A DNA stretch of 64,000 nucleotides. Source: Oscillospiraceae bacterium (GTDB taxonomy: Bacteria; Bacillota; Clostridia; Oscillospirales; Oscillospiraceae). Positions 41,423 to 50,700 of the stretch are shown piece by piece (position 1 is the first letter of the stretch; every line of letters begins with the position of its first letter). The translations under genes were made by a program, and so were the position numbers. The notes beneath the pieces are model-generated. The model was not told where the DNA came from. It saw nothing but the letters and a program-made list of their open reading frames with translations, and made no database searches. Where the stretch lies: assembly GCA_015068455.1 (NCBI GenBank), contig SVKO01000004.1:1-64000 (forward strand), in the 5' to 3' direction.

Positions 41423-41863
41423 ATGCAGTTTGAAGTGAAAATCGACGAGACCGTCACCGAGCCGAAGGTTCTTATCCTGACGGATAAGATCACGAATGAG
41501 GTCAACGACCTCGTGCGGAAGCTGGCGGAGAACGAGCGGCAGATCATCGCGGGATTCCGGGGAGACACCGTGACCCTCCTGGATGAGAAGGAGCTGCTCC
41601 GGGTCTATGCCTCCGGCGGCAGGGTGTACGCCGTCACAGCCGGGGGAGAGTACGTGCTTCGGCTGCGGCTGTATGAACTGGAGGAACGGCTGCGCCCGTT
41701 TTCCTTCGTGCGCATTTCCAATTCCGAAATCATCAACCTGAAGCGGGTTCGAAGCTTTGACCTGAGCCTGGTCGGAACGATCTGCGTCACCCTCAGCGAC
41801 GGGAGCAAGGCCTATGTCTCCCGGCGGTATGTTCCGAAAATCAAAGAGGTGCTGGGAATCTGA
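41423..41863 (+). CDS. LytTR DNA-binding domain protein
   Basis: A 146-residue regulator. The short N-terminal part (residues 1-45) is helical; the LytTR domain (residues ~50-146) has FVRISNSEIINLKRVRSF and SDGSKAYVSRRYVPKIKEVL. There is no receiver domain, so it belongs to the stand-alone LytTR type, which is normally paired with a DUF3021 membrane protein that controls it. That partner follows 15 bases later. ATG 41423 follows GAGAGGGGGACGACG. Confidence 0.92.
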   Translation: MQFEVKIDETVTEPKVLILTDKITNEVNDLVRKLAENERQIIAGFRGDTVTLLDEKELLRVYASGGRVYAVTAGGEYVLRLRLYELEERLRPFSFVRISNSEIINLKRVRSFDLSLVGTICVTLSDGSKAYVSRRYVPKIKEVLGI

Positions 41864-41878
41864 AAGGAGAGGCAAACC

Positions 41879-42331
41879 ATGAAAAAGAAAATCCTTCAGC
41901 GCTGTCTGATCGGCGCGCCCATCGGGCTGGCCATCAGCACGCTGATCACGATCGTAATTTCCCTGATCGTAGGGGACGGCCGGTATTATGCCGTTGTGCC
42001 GGAGGCGGTTTCCGATTTCGGTACGGAGATCAACGCCGTTCTGGCCCAGGCGGTTTTCTCCATGCTGTACGGCGCGGCCTTTGCCGGCGCGTCGGCGGTC
42101 TGGGAGACGGACTGGAGCCTGCTGCGCATGACGCTCACTCACCTGGTGATCTGCTCCGCCGCGACCTTCCCCATCGCCTACGGGATGCGCTGGATGGAGC
42201 ACAGTCCGGGCGGCGTCCTGAAATACATCGGGATCTTTGTTGCCGTTTACGCGCTCATCTGGATCGTCATGTACGGGGGGATCAAGCGGAAAATCAAGGC
42301 CATGAACGAGCGGGTCAGAGAGATCAAATAG
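41879..42331 (+). CDS. DUF3021 membrane protein, partner of the LytTR regulator
   Basis: A 150-residue protein with four hydrophobic helices (residues ~10-30, 48-70, 82-102, 108-130). DUF3021 proteins are cotranscribed with stand-alone LytTR regulators in Firmicutes and are thought to hold the regulator inactive at the membrane, as in LitR/BrsM-type systems. The C-terminus is basic (IKRKIKAMNERVREIK). GAAAGGAGAGGCAAACC is the ribosome site. Confidence 0.9.
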   Translation: MKKKILQRCLIGAPIGLAISTLITIVISLIVGDGRYYAVVPEAVSDFGTEINAVLAQAVFSMLYGAAFAGASAVWETDWSLLRMTLTHLVICSAATFPIAYGMRWMEHSPGGVLKYIGIFVAVYALIWIVMYGGIKRKIKAMNERVREIK

Positions 42332-42351
42332 AATCCGTTTTGCGGAAAACG

Positions 42352-42382
42352 CCCCGGGATCGGCATGGTCCCGGGGTTTTTC
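42352..42382 (+). terminator. Terminator of the LytTR operon
   Basis: CCCCGGGA/TCCCGGGG with a nine-base loop and five T residues. Confidence 0.85.
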
Positions 42383-42395
42383 GGGCAAAAACCCC

Positions 42396-42424
42396 TTGCA
42401 AATCCCTTTTCATTGCAATACAAT
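42396..42424 (+). promoter_or_regulatory. Promoter of the cyclase gene
   Basis: TTGCAA (42396-42401), a 17-base spacer and TACAAT (42419-42424). Confidence 0.7.
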
Positions 42425-42461
42425 GGATTTATCAGTAACAAATCGAGAAGGAGGGTTTTGC

Positions 42462-43214
42462 ATGTATCAGCTTTGGGATTCACTGGAAAAGATGAAGAAA
42501 CTGAAATGGGTGGAGCTGTCCCATTCCCTGAACAACGACAGCCCCTACTGGAGCGGCATCCCCGAGGGCTCGGTGGAGCTGGGCAAGGTGGTCTTCGACT
42601 GGGGCAACCCCATGCTCGAATGCCGGATCCAGACGTTTAAATTCCCCGGCCAGTTCGGCACGCACATCGACTTCCCGGGCCATTTCAGCAAGGGCGCCGC
42701 CCTGTCCGACGCCTTCGGCGTGAAGGACGCGGTCTTCCCCCTGTGCGTCATCGATATCACGCAGAAGGTGGCCGAGGATTGCCATTACGCCGTCACCGCC
42801 CAGGATATCCGGGACTATGAGGCCAAGTACGGCCCCATCCCCGACGGCGCGTTCGTCGCCCTGCGCACCGACTGGTATAAAAACTGGCCGGATATGGACG
42901 CCCTCTCCGGCATTGCCGAGGACGGCAGCGAGAATTTCCCCGGCTGGTCGCTGGAGGCGCTGAAGTACATCTACGAGGTGCGAAATGCCGCCGCCAACGG
43001 CCACGAGGCCCTGGATACCGACGCCTCCGCGGAGGCCGCCAAGGCGGAGGATCTGGCCTGCGAGCGCTATGTGCTGGAAAAGGGCAAGCTCCAGGTGGAG
43101 GTGCTGCGCAATCTGGACCAGGTGGCCCCCGCGGGCGCGGTGCTGTTTGTCGCCTGGCCGCGGATCGAAGGCGCGGTGGGCCTGCCCGTGCGCTGCTGGG
43201 CCGTCACGGAATAA
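42462..43214 (+). CDS. Cyclase/kynurenine formamidase-like metal hydrolase
   Basis: A 250-residue protein of the cyclase family (PF04199 type). The metal motif is FGTHIDFPGHF (residues ~62-72); H65 and D67 with H71 should bind metal. A second block DLSxxL-like LSHSLNNDSPYW lies near the N-terminus, and VALRTDWYKNW is also typical. Members hydrolyse amides or lactones such as N-formylkynurenine. No tryptophan-degradation gene is nearby, so the substrate is open. AAGGAGGGTTTTGC places the start at ATG 42462. Confidence 0.85.
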   Translation: MYQLWDSLEKMKKLKWVELSHSLNNDSPYWSGIPEGSVELGKVVFDWGNPMLECRIQTFKFPGQFGTHIDFPGHFSKGAALSDAFGVKDAVFPLCVIDITQKVAEDCHYAVTAQDIRDYEAKYGPIPDGAFVALRTDWYKNWPDMDALSGIAEDGSENFPGWSLEALKYIYEVRNAAANGHEALDTDASAEAAKAEDLACERYVLEKGKLQVEVLRNLDQVAPAGAVLFVAWPRIEGAVGLPVRCWAVTE

Positions 43215-43218
43215 GCAA

Positions 43219-43278
43219 AAAAAAAGAGACTGTGAAGAAAAGGAGTCGAGGGGCTCCCGGACTTCACAGCCTCTTTTT
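43219..43278 (+). terminator. Terminator of the cyclase gene
   Basis: AAAAAGAG.CTGTGAAG pairs with CTTCACAG.CTCTTTTT around a ~25-base loop. Confidence 0.75.
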
Positions 43279-43326
43279 GCTGTTCCAACGCCGCAGACGA
43301 TTGAAAACTCTTTTTCGCGTTACCAA

Positions 43327-43355
43327 TTGACAAAGAAATAATATGAACGTATAAT
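43327..43355 (+). promoter_or_regulatory. Consensus promoter of the 43434 gene
   Basis: TTGACA (43327-43332), a 17-base spacer and TATAAT (43350-43355). Confidence 0.85.
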
Positions 43356-43433
43356 CATATATAGCAGCGGTTCCTCTTTCAGAACGCGTCACTGCCAACG
43401 CTGCAGCTATCCAAGAAAGGATATGATGGAAGC

Positions 43434-44033
43434 ATGAAGCGATTAAAGAAAAAGCATCTTGTCATTATCCTGTGTGCTGTGGTTGCACTTTTGGGCCTGT
43501 TATTTGCTGCGAACAAAATCTACAGGGAATATCAAGCGCGGCATGAAAACGATGACAAAACGCTGTTTGACGGCGCCGTGGTTATAAAGCATTACCATAA
43601 TACGGACTATTATATTTCGGAAAAATCATACGATGGTGAGCATGACATTCAGACATTCTGGCAGGAGGATTTGACAGGCCTCGACTGCACCACGGTCATG
43701 AATTACACAGAGTATCACCAATACTGTAAGCGGTGGGAGCTTACAGAGAAATACCATGATCCGGATTTGAATTACATTGTGTTAAGCCGATCCAGATATT
43801 GCGGTAATTGCGCCCACGCCGTATTGTCCGGGGTGGAATATAATGGCTCTGACGCAACATTGTATCTCTGGTATGATCTTTATGGAAATACAGATGGCAA
43901 CCCGGGATTCGTTTGCATCGTACCCACCGACAGGCCCGTGACAAATGTCAATTTGTTTTCTCTTTATACGGAGGAGGAATTGGACTATATCAAACAGTAC
44001 GGCGAGCCTTTTGACGTAGAGGGGGAGCCTTAG
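43434..44033 (+). CDS. Membrane-anchored hypothetical protein
   Basis: A 199-residue product. The lysine-rich N-terminus (KRLKKKH) and one helix (residues ~8-26) form a signal-anchor; the remainder is outside the cell. That part is rich in tyrosine and aspartate and contains CGNC (residues ~122-125), a redox-like CxxC that might form a disulfide. No conserved family is recognised. It has its own strong promoter and is convergent with the SLH/DUF2334 gene. The gene is more AT-rich than its neighbours. Confidence 0.7.
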   Translation: MKRLKKKHLVIILCAVVALLGLLFAANKIYREYQARHENDDKTLFDGAVVIKHYHNTDYYISEKSYDGEHDIQTFWQEDLTGLDCTTVMNYTEYHQYCKRWELTEKYHDPDLNYIVLSRSRYCGNCAHAVLSGVEYNGSDATLYLWYDLYGNTDGNPGFVCIVPTDRPVTNVNLFSLYTEEELDYIKQYGEPFDVEGEP

Positions 44034-44140
44034 CAATCAGAATCATATTATGATGAGGAATAAGCGGACCTGTGGATTCTCTCGGGTCAGAACCCGGCTG
44101 CGGATCAGACCCGTTTGTCGCGCGAAGTTCAATAAACAGC

Positions 44141-44170
44141 AAGCCCCGGCCAAGGCCGGGGCTTTTCTTT
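44141..44170. terminator. Convergent terminator
   Basis: AAGCCCCGGCC/GGCCGGGGCTT with a two-base AA loop, followed by TTCTTT. It lies between two convergent genes, starts ~107 bases past the plus-strand stop and abuts the stop of the minus-strand gene. Confidence 0.8.
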
Positions 44171-44171
44171 G

Positions 44172-46076
44172 TTAATCGAATGTGCCAAAGCGGTATCCCC
44201 AGGAATCCGTCAGACCGAGGATCCTGGCCAGAATGCCGTTTTGCTCGTCGTAGGTGAAGCGCATAACGTCATCCTGGGTTTCCACCGTCATGCAGCGGTA
44301 GTCCATGGCGGGATGGAAGAAGAGACTGATTTCCTGCCCGGCGTCGTGGGAGGCAGTCAGGCGTTCTGCGATCCCGTCGGAATCATAGGGGTTGTGGACG
44401 CAGTCGGCGGGGGTCGGAACCCAGAGGCAGGTGCGTTCGCCGATGCTGCGGGCCACGATGCGGTCGTCATCGGCGTCGGAGTACTGCTGATATATGACGT
44501 CGAAGCACTCCTCGGCCACTTCCCTCTGTAAGCTTGAGGCGGCATAGTGCGGGAACTCAAAAAAGTGCCAGGTGTAGCCCAGCTTTTTGCAGATGCGCTC
44601 GGCCTGTGCGAAGCGATCGAGGACCTCCGCCGGAGAATAATCGAAGCTGCTGCCGAACTCAAAGCCGTCGGCGGAGAGCTCCTCGCCGTGCTGGTGGGTC
44701 AGACCGTGCAGTCCGATCCGGCCGCCGTCATCCACAAGGCAGTCGAGGGTGAATACAAAGTCCGCGTTGTAGAACGACAGATCCCGGGAGACGTCGTTTT
44801 GGACGTTCTCTTTCGGATTCACGTACAGCGGGATCCAGGCGATATAGAATCCGTCGGCGTGGCCGCGCAGATAGGCGCCGAAGAACCGAAGCTTGTTCAG
44901 ATTTTCGTGGGTAAACCGTCCGTTGTATCCGCCGTCGGCCATGATATCCTCCAGGCGGATATATGCCCTGGATGCCCCCTCGGGCGCGGCGGCGGGCGGC
45001 CATGCGAAGTCCTCCAGGCGGTAGAGATGGACAGAGTTGTCCGTATCCTGGAATGTCACACCGACGGGGCAAAGCCCTGCCGCGTCGGAAAGGGCGATAT
45101 ACGGCCCGTCGGAACCGTAGCGAATGGGCCAGCTGCATTGGGATGCGATGGCGTTGGGATCCGAGCCAAAGCGCTCATGCAGCAGACGCAGGCTGATATA
45201 GGGGCGGTTTCCATCGCATTCCAGACCGCTGTCCAGTGGCGTGTCCGCATAATAAAGGGAAAAATGCTGCGAGAACGAAGGCGCACGGGGAATGATCGGG
45301 ATGTCTTTTGCCCGGAAGAGGAATGTGGCGGTCTGCGCCCGGGTGCAGGGCAGGCCGGGCTCGAAACGCTCCGCGCTTGCGCCGGTTGTGATGCCGTTTT
45401 CCACCGCCCAGTTCACCGGGATAGAGTAATAGCTGTCCGCCGGGATGTCGGTGAAGCTTTCGCCGGGGACGTCGGGAGCGCCGGCGGCGCGATGCAGAAA
45501 GGTGAGGACCTGCGCCCGGGTGCAGGTGAGCGACGGGCTGAACCGGTGCGCGGAGGTGCCGGCGGTGATGCCGTTTTCCACCGCCCAGAGAACGGCGGTG
45601 GTATAAAACTGCCCGTCGGGCACATCTGCAAAGGGATTGATCGTGCATTGCGGCGCAGGCTGGCCCGCGGCGCGCCACAAAAAGGTGACCGCCTGGGCAC
45701 GGGTACAGACCTCGTCCGGGGAGAAGGTGTCAGCTGACGTGCCGGAGGTGATTTCCTGGGCGGCGGCCCAGGCGACGGGCTCGGCATAGTATTTTTCCGG
45801 GGCGACGTCGAGAAAACGGTCGGCGTTGTCCGGCGCCTCGGGCTCGTCCGCGGCCGTCTGGGGTTCGGGCTCATCCGGCGGGAGAACGGATGCTTCGGGC
45901 GCGGGCGGCGCCGGCGGTTCTGTCTCTTGCGGCAGGGGCGGATCGCGCCTTTGCCTGGGAACGCCAGCCGTTCGTTTGCCGTCGGGATTTGCGAACACAA
46001 ACAGGAGACACACGACGAGCAGGAACACAAGCGCCGGCGCGATGTGTTTTAAGAGCGGGCGAAAGCGGGACATCAT
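44172..46076 (-). CDS. SLH protein with DUF2334 polysaccharide-deacetylase-like domain
   Basis: A 634-residue protein with an N-terminal anchor helix (residues ~10-30) and a Pro/Glu-rich linker (residues ~35-85). Three SLH motifs (residues ~87-260: TCTRAQVLTFLHRAAG and similar) are followed by a beta-rich region. A C-terminal DUF2334-like domain (residues ~375-634) has RLEDIMADGGYN, IGLHGLTHQHGEE and FFHPAMDY. The histidine and aspartate blocks resemble the metal site of polysaccharide deacetylases, so it may act on a wall or capsule glycan. ATG 46076 overlaps the SIMPL stop codon (ATGATG), so the two are translationally coupled. Its SLH motifs differ from those of the other three proteins. 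Confidence 0.85.
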   Translation of the reverse strand: MMSRFRPLLKHIAPALVFLLVVCLLFVFANPDGKRTAGVPRQRRDPPLPQETEPPAPPAPEASVLPPDEPEPQTAADEPEAPDNADRFLDVAPEKYYAEPVAWAAAQEITSGTSADTFSPDEVCTRAQAVTFLWRAAGQPAPQCTINPFADVPDGQFYTTAVLWAVENGITAGTSAHRFSPSLTCTRAQVLTFLHRAAGAPDVPGESFTDIPADSYYSIPVNWAVENGITTGASAERFEPGLPCTRAQTATFLFRAKDIPIIPRAPSFSQHFSLYYADTPLDSGLECDGNRPYISLRLLHERFGSDPNAIASQCSWPIRYGSDGPYIALSDAAGLCPVGVTFQDTDNSVHLYRLEDFAWPPAAAPEGASRAYIRLEDIMADGGYNGRFTHENLNKLRFFGAYLRGHADGFYIAWIPLYVNPKENVQNDVSRDLSFYNADFVFTLDCLVDDGGRIGLHGLTHQHGEELSADGFEFGSSFDYSPAEVLDRFAQAERICKKLGYTWHFFEFPHYAASSLQREVAEECFDVIYQQYSDADDDRIVARSIGERTCLWVPTPADCVHNPYDSDGIAERLTASHDAGQEISLFFHPAMDYRCMTVETQDDVMRFTYDEQNGILARILGLTDSWGYRFGTFD

Positions 46077-46693
46077 GCAAACAGCCAGGTTACCCGAACG
46101 CGCTCGCTGCGCTCGATCTCCGCGGCCTGAAGGCTGTCGGTCAGCGGGGTGGGGGAAGAAACATTCTCAAAATCGGCGCCCTTTGCCCGGGCCAGCATCG
46201 GCGCGGGACGGTCGTCTGTATCCCCGCCGATGGAATCCACGCCGGTGATTTTGGCGCCGGAGGCGGCCACCAGCAGCTCCGCCCGCGCCTTCGCGTCGGC
46301 GAAGGCCTCCGTCAGAAGCTCCCGGCGGAGCTTTTCCGGCGCGGAGAGCTCAAAACGCACATTGCAGGTGGCGCTGAACTTCTCCCGGCGGATCAGCTCA
46401 TAGACCCAGGTGCAGAAGGAAAGGTCCGGCTTTGTCCGCAGCTCCACGGTGCGGTTGGCGACGAACTGAGGCGTCTCATCATAAGTCCTGCCGAGCTCGT
46501 CGCCGGAAAGACGGACCTGCTTCAGCGGGAAGCCGGCCCCGGCCAGCGCATCGAGAAAGCGTTCGCATTGCCCGTGGGCGTCGGTGACGGTACGGTCCAC
46601 CTCGGCGCTGCGCTGAAAGAAGCAAAGGGTGAGGATCATGCGGTCCGGGGCGACCCGGCGCGTGGCGATGCCTTCCGTGGTTATTTTTCCCAT
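46073..46693 (-). CDS. SIMPL (DUF541) domain protein
   Basis: A 206-residue protein of the SIMPL family: start GKITTEGIATRRVAPD, then FADAKARAELLVAASGAKI in the second half. The family is widespread and its function is largely unknown; oxidative-stress links have been suggested elsewhere. No signal peptide is visible here, unlike many members. AAAGGAGGCACACG precedes ATG 46693, and the stop overlaps the start of the SLH/DUF2334 gene, so the two form an operon. Confidence 0.88.
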   Translation of the reverse strand: MGKITTEGIATRRVAPDRMILTLCFFQRSAEVDRTVTDAHGQCERFLDALAGAGFPLKQVRLSGDELGRTYDETPQFVANRTVELRTKPDLSFCTWVYELIRREKFSATCNVRFELSAPEKLRRELLTEAFADAKARAELLVAASGAKITGVDSIGGDTDDRPAPMLARAKGADFENVSSPTPLTDSLQAAEIERSERVRVTWLFA

Positions 46694-46817
46694 CGTGTGC
46701 CTCCTTTGTCAGGTCATGCTGCATAAAACCGCCTGCAGGGCGGATCGAAGTACAAATTCATTATATCATCGGCGTGCGGGGATTGCAACCGCACCCATAT
46801 TTCGGGAAGGTATGACA

Positions 46818-46846
46818 AAAAGAGCGCCCCGCTTTTGCGGGGCGCT
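46818..46846 (-). terminator. Terminator of hsp20
   Basis: AGCGCCCCGC/GCGGGGCGCT with a four-base loop; on the minus strand it is followed by CTTTTTGTC. Confidence 0.85.
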
Positions 46847-46860
46847 GGGAGGTTGTCCTG

Positions 46861-47307
46861 TTATCCCTCAATGAGGATGGTTTTGCGCTCGGGCAGCTTC
46901 TTGGGTTCGGCCTTCGGGAAGTCGACGGTCAGTACGCCGTTTTCGAATTTGGCCTTGACGTTTTCCTCGGTGACCTGCTCGCCGAGATAGAAGCTCCTGG
47001 ACATGGAGCCGGTGAAGCGCTCCTGGTGGACGACCTTGCCTTTCTTGTTTTTCTCCTCTTCCTCGAGGCCCTTGGCAGCGGTGATCGTCAGATAGCCGTT
47101 CTCCAGCTTCAGCTCGATCTGCTCCTTCTTGAAGCCCGGCAGATCCACGCTCAGCTCATAGCCGTCGTCGTGCTCCCTGAGGTCGGTCTTCATCATGCGG
47201 GCGGCATGCTTTCCGTAGAGCTTGCGGTCCACCTCCGCCGGGAATCCCTTAAACGGGAAATCCATCCAGTCGTCAAACAAACTCTCTCCAAAAATACTCG
47301 GCAACAT
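46861..47307 (-). CDS. Hsp20/alpha-crystallin small heat-shock protein
   Basis: A 148-residue chaperone that holds unfolded proteins. It has an N-terminal arm (FGESLFDDWMDFPF) and an alpha-crystallin domain (residues ~40-140) with YELSVDLPGFKKEQIEL. The closing strand is FENGVLTVDFPKAE, and the C-terminal extension (KTILIEG) has the IxI-like motif used in oligomers. AAAGGAGGAATGACTT precedes ATG 47307. A CIRCE element lies over the promoter, so HrcA should repress it and heat should induce it. Confidence 0.95.
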   Translation of the reverse strand: MLPSIFGESLFDDWMDFPFKGFPAEVDRKLYGKHAARMMKTDLREHDDGYELSVDLPGFKKEQIELKLENGYLTITAAKGLEEEEKNKKGKVVHQERFTGSMSRSFYLGEQVTEENVKAKFENGVLTVDFPKAEPKKLPERKTILIEG

Positions 47308-47401
47308 AAGTCATTCCTCCTTTTGAATCATTCATAATCCTGTTACCGGAGCAAGGGGAAGGAGGTCGTTCATTCGATCTTCATTCCTTTGTTCTGATTT
47401 C

Positions 47402-47443
47402 ATTATAGCACTCTTTTTAGCACTGTCAATAGGAGAGTGCTAA
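47402..47443 (-). promoter_or_regulatory. hsp20 promoter overlapped by a CIRCE operator
   Basis: CIRCE at 47417-47443: TTAGCACTG-N9-GAGTGCTAA, one mismatch from the consensus TTAGCACTC-N9-GAGTGCTAA. On the minus strand TTGACA (47429-47424), a 16-base spacer and TATAAT (47407-47402) form the promoter; the -35 box sits inside the CIRCE spacer. A further half site TAGCACTCT overlaps the -10 region. Confidence 0.92.
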
Positions 47444-47620
47444 AATTCCTGTGAACTTTTCTTGAATTTTTTTCGCTGCTTTTATGAACGGTGCCCCAAA
47501 GAACCGCTTCGGCATTGGTAATTCTGCCAAAAAAAAGCTTATCATTCGTTAATTAAATGACATATTCCCAAGGCCTTGTTTTGGAATGATATTTTTTAGA
47601 TACTATATACAAGAAACGGG

Positions 47621-47649
47621 TGTACAAACGCCACCTAATATGTTATAAT
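47621..47649 (+). promoter_or_regulatory. Promoter of the second SLH phosphoesterase gene
   Basis: TGTACA (47621-47626), a 17-base spacer and TATAAT (47644-47649), with TGT before it (extended -10). The rest of 47444-47620 is AT-rich with no gene. Confidence 0.6.
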
Positions 47650-47704
47650 TGCTTTATTAATTCTGCAGACAAGGTCTGCTTTTACAGGAAAGGAGATAAA
47701 ATTG

Positions 47705-50700
47705 ATGAAAATGAACACCAAACGGATGCTCAGCGTGCTGCTGACGCTGGCGATGCTCATTGGCATCTTCCCGGCGGTCACTCTGACGGCCGGCGCGGAT
47801 GACGGGGTTTACGTCCTGGCCGAGACCATCGAGGCCGGCAAGACCTACGTCCTCGTCGCCGACGGGCAGTTCGCCCTGAACAATCAATCTGTGGATTGGG
47901 GCAGCTACGCAAACAGCACCACAAACACCCTGGGCTCTACGCCCGTCACCGTTGAGGACGGCGTGATCACCAGCCCCGTGACCGAGGACATGCTCTGGAC
48001 CCTCCAGCCGGCTGACGATGCCTTTGACGGCAAGCTCTATGACCTGCCCATGTTCTACCTCTACGATCAGGCCGGTCAGATGCTGAACCGCCGCTCCGGC
48101 TCCACGGCCACGGCCCCCCTGCAGGTCGGCGGCTCGCCCAGCAAGGTGCCCTATACCACCATTTCTTTCTATCCCCGTTCGGACGGGACCTATACGGTCT
48201 TCTTCAACACGAACCAAAGCAACGACTATCCCTTCTCCTTCAATGGCACGGAAAACGGCTTCAATGCGCCCGGCGTCTCCCAGAGCAGCTGGGACGGCGA
48301 GACCTATCAGAGCTCCATTCAGCTCTATGAGGTGGGCAGCGGAACCGTCACCGAGGTGATCGATTTCACCAACCCCGCCGACGCGGAGAAATTCACCGTC
48401 GACAACCAGACGGATTCGTCTATCATCGAGGGCGAAGGCTTCTACATGATCTCCACGAACGAAGCCATCGAGGACTGCAAGGGCCAGCTCAGCGGCGACG
48501 CCGCCAATACGCCCCGCGATACGATCCAGGTGCCGGTCTCCGGCGACTGGACGGCCACGCTGTACCTGAAGGTCGATACCTCCGGCTCCAATGGCCAGTA
48601 TGAGTTCCTCTGCCTGTACGGCATGGCGGACTACGACAACGGCTGCGGCATCCGTGCCGGCAACGGCTCCACCGTGAACTTCAAGGAAGTGGACGGCGTC
48701 AACGAGTCCTCCATCGACGGCATGAAGGTATCCACCGGCCTGACCAGCGGCGAATACCACTGGTACCGGCTGGAGAAGGCGGGCACCACCTACACCGGCT
48801 ACCTGTCCGAGGACGGAGAGGAATTCCAGAAGGTCTTCACCTATGAAGACACCGACATCGATGCAAGCATGATCGTCATCGACGCCTACTCCGGGCGTTC
48901 GGTCGGCTACCAGTACTGGCTGCAGTCGCTGACGATTGAGAAGGAATACAGCATTTGCAGCCACGAGTACGTGGATGAAGTCATCGACCCGACCTGCACC
49001 GAGCGCGGCTATACCGTGCATACCTGCACCAAGTGCGGCCGCAGCTACAATTCCGACTATGTGGACGCTCTGGGTCATGACTTCGGCGAGTACACCAAGA
49101 CCAAGGACTTCACCGAGACCGAGCGCGGCGAGCTGACCTCCTACTGCTCCCGCTGCGACGCCACCCGCACCCGTCCCATCGCCGCGGGCAACGAGAAGCC
49201 CCATAAGAACGAGATCCTGTTCATCTCCGACGTGCACTCCGCCAAAAGAGCGGAGAACGGCTTCCATAACCTGCGGGCGCTGTTCGGCCTGCTCAAGTCC
49301 GAGGACAACTTCATCCCCGAGGTTGTCGGCGGCGGCGGCGACTACATCGAATCCAGCACCAATGAGAACGCGGATTGGCCCCATTCCTACCAGGTGCTGC
49401 ATGACATCATCTACGAGGGCGCGCCCGATACCTTCCAGGCCCTGGGCTCCGGCAACCACGAGTGGGAATGGAGCCAGCAGAGCGAAGAAATGATCGAGAA
49501 GCTCCTGGGCCAGCCCCGCGTCTGCAACAGCTACAACAGCGACGACTTTGCCATCTTCCACATCGGCGCCCATATGAACGGCACCGGCCAGGAGGAATTC
49601 AAGACGGAGGACATCGAGAAGCTGCACACCTTCCTGGATACCCAGGTGGGCAACGGCAAGGTCATCTTCGTGCAGACCCACTGGCCCCTGCACTACGCCT
49701 ACAACTGGGCGTGGCGCACCACCAAGAATGCCGGTCAGATGATCGATCTGCTGAACGAGTACTCCGAGAAGATGGACATCTGCTTCGTCTGGGGTCACAA
49801 CCACCACCAGGACGCCATGCGCCACACCTTCCATGAGCGCAACGATGTGCTGCAGATCAGCGCCACCGAGTACAAGCGCATCAAGTTCAACTACCTCAAC
49901 GCCGGCTGCCTCAATGAGAACGCGGCCGAGCAGGACGCCGGTCCCAGCGGCTCCGACTACGGCCCCGGCTACTGCCTGGAGGCCCGTCTGCAGGGCGATA
50001 AGCTGATCCTGGACTACGCCCACATCACCGGCGCATATCCCGATCCGTCCCAGGCCAAGCTGGACCACAACGCCGACCTTCTCTATGTTGAGGAGATCCA
50101 GGAAGCCAGACCCTCCCACCATGAGATCCAGTTCATCCGCACCGGCGACTGCGAGCACGACTATACCAGCGTCCATGTGGATCCCACCTGCACCGAGTGG
50201 GGCAAGGACGTATACACCTGCTCCAAGTGCGGCGTGAGCTATGAAGACATCATCGACGGCAGAGACGACCCCCTGGGCCATGACTGGGATGAGGGCGAGG
50301 AAACCGTGAAGCCCACCACGCAGGCGCCCGGCCTCATGACCTTCCACTGCACCCGCTGCGACGCCACCAAGACCAAGAAGCTGCGCCGCATCGGCGCCGA
50401 CATCCCCGACGACGTTGACTTCACCACCGCCGATTCCTTCAGCGACGGGCAGTATGCGATCCTGGGCCCGACCGGTTACGAACAGACCGAGGACGGCCTG
50501 GTCATCAAGACCACCCGCAATGCCGTCGAGGACTGCAACGGACGCAACGAAGGCGACCAGGCCAACACGCCCGAGGATATGATCCGCGTGCCTGTCCACG
50601 GCGACTGGTCCGCCACCCTGAACTTCGGCTTCGATACCGCCGGCGCGTCCAACGGCTACTACCAGTTCTTCGGGTTCTATGCCGCCCAGGGCGAGGACTA

